NCBI GenBank assembly: GCA_013002925.1
Contig: JABDLQ010000192.1
Coordinates: 1 to 12,028 of the forward strand
DNA from: Gammaproteobacteria bacterium
GTDB taxonomy: Bacteria > Pseudomonadota > Gammaproteobacteria > Steroidobacterales > SZUA-146
Direction: 5' to 3'
Length of the DNA stretch: 12,028 bases
Every line of letters begins with the position of its first letter. Position 1 is the stretch's first letter. The position numbers and the translations under genes are program-made. Positions 10,065-12,028 of the stretch are shown here, one piece after another. Under the pieces are notes generated by a model. The model was not told the origin of the DNA and searched no databases. It saw only the letters and a list, made by a program, of their open reading frames with translations.

Positions 10065-11249
10065 TTAGGCCACGGCTCCCGCGGCATGACCGGAAGCCCA
10101 GGCCCACTGAAAATTAAACCCGCCCAGGTGCCCGGTTACATCGACGGCTTCACCGATAAAATAAAGCCCGGGATGCTTTCGGACTTCCATTGTTTGCGAT
10201 GAAAGCTCACTGGTGTCGACCCCACCCAGGGTCACTTCCGCGGTACGATACCCTTCCGTTGCTGCAGGACGCAGTAACCAGTGTTGCAGCTCAAAAGCAA
10301 GGCGACGCAGTGCCTCGTCCGGAATTCCGGCAAGTGCAGTATCGGCAAAATCCGCCCACATGACCGGCTGCAATGCAGTAACCAGCGCCTTTGGTAACCG
10401 CTCTGCCAGCACCGTCCGCAGGCGCATTTTTGACCGCTTTGTTTTGGCCTCAATGAGCATTTCGGCGATGTCGGTACCGGGTAACAGGTTTACGCTGATC
10501 TGGGCACCGGGCTGCCAGTAACTGGAGATCTGCAGCGCTGCCGGACCACTGAGCCCCCGATGTGTGAACAAGATATTTTCATCAAATGTCGTATCCCGGG
10601 CGGTCAGACCGACAGGCACACTCACCCCGGACAGTGCGGAAGTAAACTCCTGCATGGCGCCGGTAAATGTAAACGGCACCAGTCCGGCCCGGGTATCCAG
10701 CACATTGAGATTAAATTGTCGTGCCAGGCGATAAGCGAAGTCGGAGGCCCCCATTTTTGGAATCGATAAGCCACCGGTGGCCACCACCAGTGACGGTGCA
10801 TTGAAGGTGCCCTTGTCGGTGGTGATGTGATAACCCTGCTGCTGCATGACTTCATGAACATCGCACCGGGTCAGAATATCGACGCCGGCAGCTTTGCATT
10901 CAGCGCTGAGCATGGCCACGATGTCTTTGGACGAACGATCACAAAAAAGCTGGCCGGCAGTTTTTTCATGGTAGGGAATGGCATGCTGTTCAACCAGCTC
11001 AACAAACTCCCACTGTGTATAGCGTTGCAGAGCCGATATACAAAAGTGGGGATTGGCCGATAAAAAGCATGCCGGTTCGCAGTACAGATTGGTGAAGTTG
11101 CAGCGACCACCCCCTGACATCAGGATCTTTTTGCCAATTTTGTTAGAGCCCTCCAGCACCACAACCCGGCGACCGCGCTGGCCTGCAGTGATGGCGCACA
11201 TCAGACCAGCGGCGCCACCGCCAATAATCACCACGTCGTACTTTTTCAT
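10065..11249 (-). CDS. HI0933/YhiN (BaiN)-family FAD-dependent oxidoreductase
   Basis: This 394-residue flavoprotein starts MKKYDVVIIGGGAAGLMCAI, a classic FAD dinucleotide fold with GGGAAG at 10-15. The family signature GKKILMSGGGRCNFTN lies at 39-54, and the closing block LGGVDTSELSSQTMEVRKHP then GLYFIGEAVDVTGHLGGFNF with QWAWASG near the C-terminus is diagnostic. Length (about 400) and order match the family. Members are annotated as NAD(P)/FAD-dependent oxidoreductases; the physiological substrate is unclear in most bacteria, so I give no reaction. An in-frame upstream start would add 42 residues with no family resemblance. ATG 11249 is used, without a Shine-Dalgarno but with a -10-like TATATT 6 nt before it. 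Convergent with oxyR. Confidence 0.92.
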   Translation of the reverse strand: MKKYDVVIIGGGAAGLMCAITAGQRGRRVVVLEGSNKIGKKILMSGGGRCNFTNLYCEPACFLSANPHFCISALQRYTQWEFVELVEQHAIPYHEKTAGQLFCDRSSKDIVAMLSAECKAAGVDILTRCDVHEVMQQQGYHITTDKGTFNAPSLVVATGGLSIPKMGASDFAYRLARQFNLNVLDTRAGLVPFTFTGAMQEFTSALSGVSVPVGLTARDTTFDENILFTHRGLSGPAALQISSYWQPGAQISVNLLPGTDIAEMLIEAKTKRSKMRLRTVLAERLPKALVTALQPVMWADFADTALAGIPDEALRRLAFELQHWLLRPAATEGYRTAEVTLGGVDTSELSSQTMEVRKHPGLYFIGEAVDVTGHLGGFNFQWAWASGHAAGAVA

Positions 11250-11255
11250 GGCTGC

Positions 11256-11286
11256 AATATAACAGCCCGTCAGGGACCCATGGCAA
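11256..11286 (-). promoter_or_regulatory. Predicted promoter of the flavoprotein gene
   Basis: On the minus strand -35 TTGCCA (11286-11281, 5 of 6) and -10 TATATT (11261-11256, 5 of 6) have a 19-bp spacer, which is long. The -10 ends 6 nt before ATG 11249, so the mRNA would start at the start codon. Confidence 0.4.
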
Positions 11287-11309
11287 TGAATTGCACTCGC
11301 GCAATTCAT
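11286..11309. repeat. Perfect 9-bp inverted repeat overlapping the flavoprotein -35
   Basis: ATGAATTGC (11286-11294) and GCAATTCAT (11301-11309) are perfect complements around the 6-nt loop ACTCGC. One arm abuts the -35 element of the flavoprotein promoter, a position suited to an operator. Confidence 0.5.
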
Positions 11310-11533
11310 CGCACTTGCACAAGCCAACGTAATGGCTGCCAATGTTACCTGGCATCTACATTGCGCATTGGCCATGCTCCTTTACACGATCGCAATTTTG
11401 GAAACGCCAGTACCATGACGAAACATCCTGCAAAGAGCAGGTCCTGCTGCAGCGATGATGTGCTGGTGATTGCCATTCATCAATCCGGGACTTCGCATAG
11501 ATCCGTTCACCGTGGCGTGCGATTCAATGATGG

Positions 11534-11574
11534 TTGCGCAATTAGCACAGAACCGCGCAAAACAATTGCGCAAT
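11534..11574. promoter_or_regulatory. Paired TTGCGCAA palindromes upstream of dbpA
   Basis: TTGCGCAA occurs at 11534-11541 and inside the perfect 10-bp palindrome ATTGCGCAAT at 11565-11574, 32 bp apart (about three helical turns). A half copy GCGCAA lies between them at 11555-11560. They end about 18 bp upstream of the dbpA -10 box. The regulator is unknown. Confidence 0.4.
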
Positions 11575-11591
11575 GTTCAGGCGCAGCAGTC

Positions 11592-11597
11592 TATACT
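11592..11597 (+). promoter_or_regulatory. Predicted -10 box of dbpA
   Basis: TATACT (5 of 6) ends 8 nt before ATG 11606, placing the transcript start at or beside the start codon. No clear -35 is present at 17 bp; the palindrome at 11565-11574 occupies that place. No Shine-Dalgarno precedes the ATG. Confidence 0.4.
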
Positions 11598-11605
11598 CGC
11601 CTACC

Positions 11606-12028
11606 ATGTCGACCTCTTTCTCATTCGCAGACCTCGGTCTGAAGCCGGAGCTGCACAGCAACCTTGCAGACCTTGGCTATACCCGGATGACACTGGTGCA
11701 GGCGCGAACCCTGCCAACGATGCTTGACGGCAAGGATGTGCTGGCGCAGGCCAGGACGGGCAGCGGCAAAACGGCCGCCTTTGGACTGGCCTTACTCAAC
11801 GGCCTGGCTCCTGCCAGATTCAGGGTTCAGGCACTGGTGCTGTGTCCCACGCGGGAACTCGCCGAGCAGGTTACAGGAGAGTTACGCCGGCTCGCCCGCG
11901 CTATTGCGAACATCAAAATCCTCGCCCTGTATGGCGGCACACCCCTGGGGCCACAAATCGGTTCGCTGCGCAGCAGCCCGCATATCGTCGTTGGCACTCC
12001 AGGAAGGATACTCAAACACCTGACGATG
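11606..12028 (+). CDS. dbpA: ATP-dependent RNA helicase DbpA, 5' part (runs off the window)
   Basis: These are the first 141 residues of a DEAD-box helicase; the frame is open to the right edge. FADLGLKPELHSNLADLGYT with MTLVQARTLP is the Q motif (7-37). Motif I is ARTGSGKT (49-56), motif Ia PTRELAEQ (81-88), the GG motif is at 110-111 and Ib is TPGR (131-134). The stretch QALVLCPTRELAEQVTGELR with RLAR matches E. coli DbpA more closely than other DEAD-box proteins. DbpA acts on helix 92 of 23S rRNA in 50S ribosome assembly. Its specific C-terminal RNA-binding domain is outside the window, so the assignment within the DEAD family rests on the N-terminal core. The DEAD box itself is also not reached. 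The start MSTSFSFADLGL is normal in length; there is no ribosome site, and a -10 box sits just upstream. Confidence 0.85.
   Translation, partial: MSTSFSFADLGLKPELHSNLADLGYTRMTLVQARTLPTMLDGKDVLAQARTGSGKTAAFGLALLNGLAPARFRVQALVLCPTRELAEQVTGELRRLARAIANIKILALYGGTPLGPQIGSLRSSPHIVVGTPGRILKHLTM

Larger units (their letters stand above)
11250..11605. other. 356-bp divergent intergenic region, palindrome-rich, no gene
   Basis: This region lies between the flavoprotein and dbpA starts. Short open frames here have no ribosome site or recognisable domain. It contains a 9-bp inverted repeat by the flavoprotein promoter (11286-11309), a 6+1+6 dyad AGCAGG-T-CCTGCT (11436-11448), a near-palindrome ATTGCGCATT (11360-11369) and the TTGCGCAA pair near dbpA. 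Confidence 0.5.

Noticed and set aside
11280..11642. 120-codon plus-strand frame upstream of dbpA
   Set aside because: It runs past the dbpA start in another frame, is Cys/His/Arg-rich without a motif, and covers the palindromic promoter region.

Overview
The window looks like a stretch of a free-living, probably aquatic, gammaproteobacterial chromosome. OxyR, AhpC, AhpF and DbpA are all of the gammaproteobacterial type. Two genes, probably three, encode surface proteins of the PEP-CTERM/exosortase kind (VPLPA-like sorting tails), which are typical of biofilm-forming environmental Proteobacteria. No phage, insertion sequence, CRISPR array, tRNA or rRNA is visible.

Left part (1-2066): three genes for exported proteins. 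The first runs off the left edge on the minus strand and carries an in-frame TAA in an otherwise well-kept frame, so it is called a pseudogene. It is followed on the plus strand by a CHRD-domain protein (504-992) and an unknown 243-residue protein (1335-2066), both ending in a VPxP-hydrophobic-RRR tail. A clear intrinsic terminator separates these two.

Middle-left (2067-3116): a gene-poor kilobase. It holds an isolated LacI-family DNA-binding domain with no effector domain, two ACCGGTT half sites beside it, a three-copy 17-bp tandem repeat, and an elaborate terminator belonging to the next gene.

Regulatory centre (3117-6427): a 90-residue secreted protein of unknown function is preceded by a nearly perfect sigma-54 promoter. 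Divergent to it is a PAS-PAS-AAA+-Fis sigma-54 activator. The intergenic region carries a repeated dyad (ACGAAA-WW-TCGT) at the distance expected for enhancer sites. This looks like a closed local circuit, and it is the most interesting part of the window. The activator gene converges on a LOV-GGDEF gene, a predicted blue-light-regulated diguanylate cyclase; their stop codons share the palindrome CTAG.

Peroxide defence (6666-10058): ahpC-ahpF is an operon-like pair on the minus strand, divergent from oxyR. The two promoters overlap back to back and a degenerate OxyR-type site lies between the genes. OxyR keeps both redox cysteines. A strong stem-loop lies between ahpC and ahpF.

Right part (10065-12028): an HI0933/YhiN-family flavoprotein on the minus strand converges on oxyR with a 6-bp gap. 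After a 356-bp intergenic region rich in GCGCAAT palindromes, the 5' part of dbpA (DEAD-box helicase acting on 23S rRNA) runs off the right edge. Three genes (the sigma-54 activator, the flavoprotein and dbpA) lack a Shine-Dalgarno and have a -10 hexamer only 6-8 nt before the start codon, which suggests leaderless mRNAs. All calls are from reading the sequence; no database search was run.
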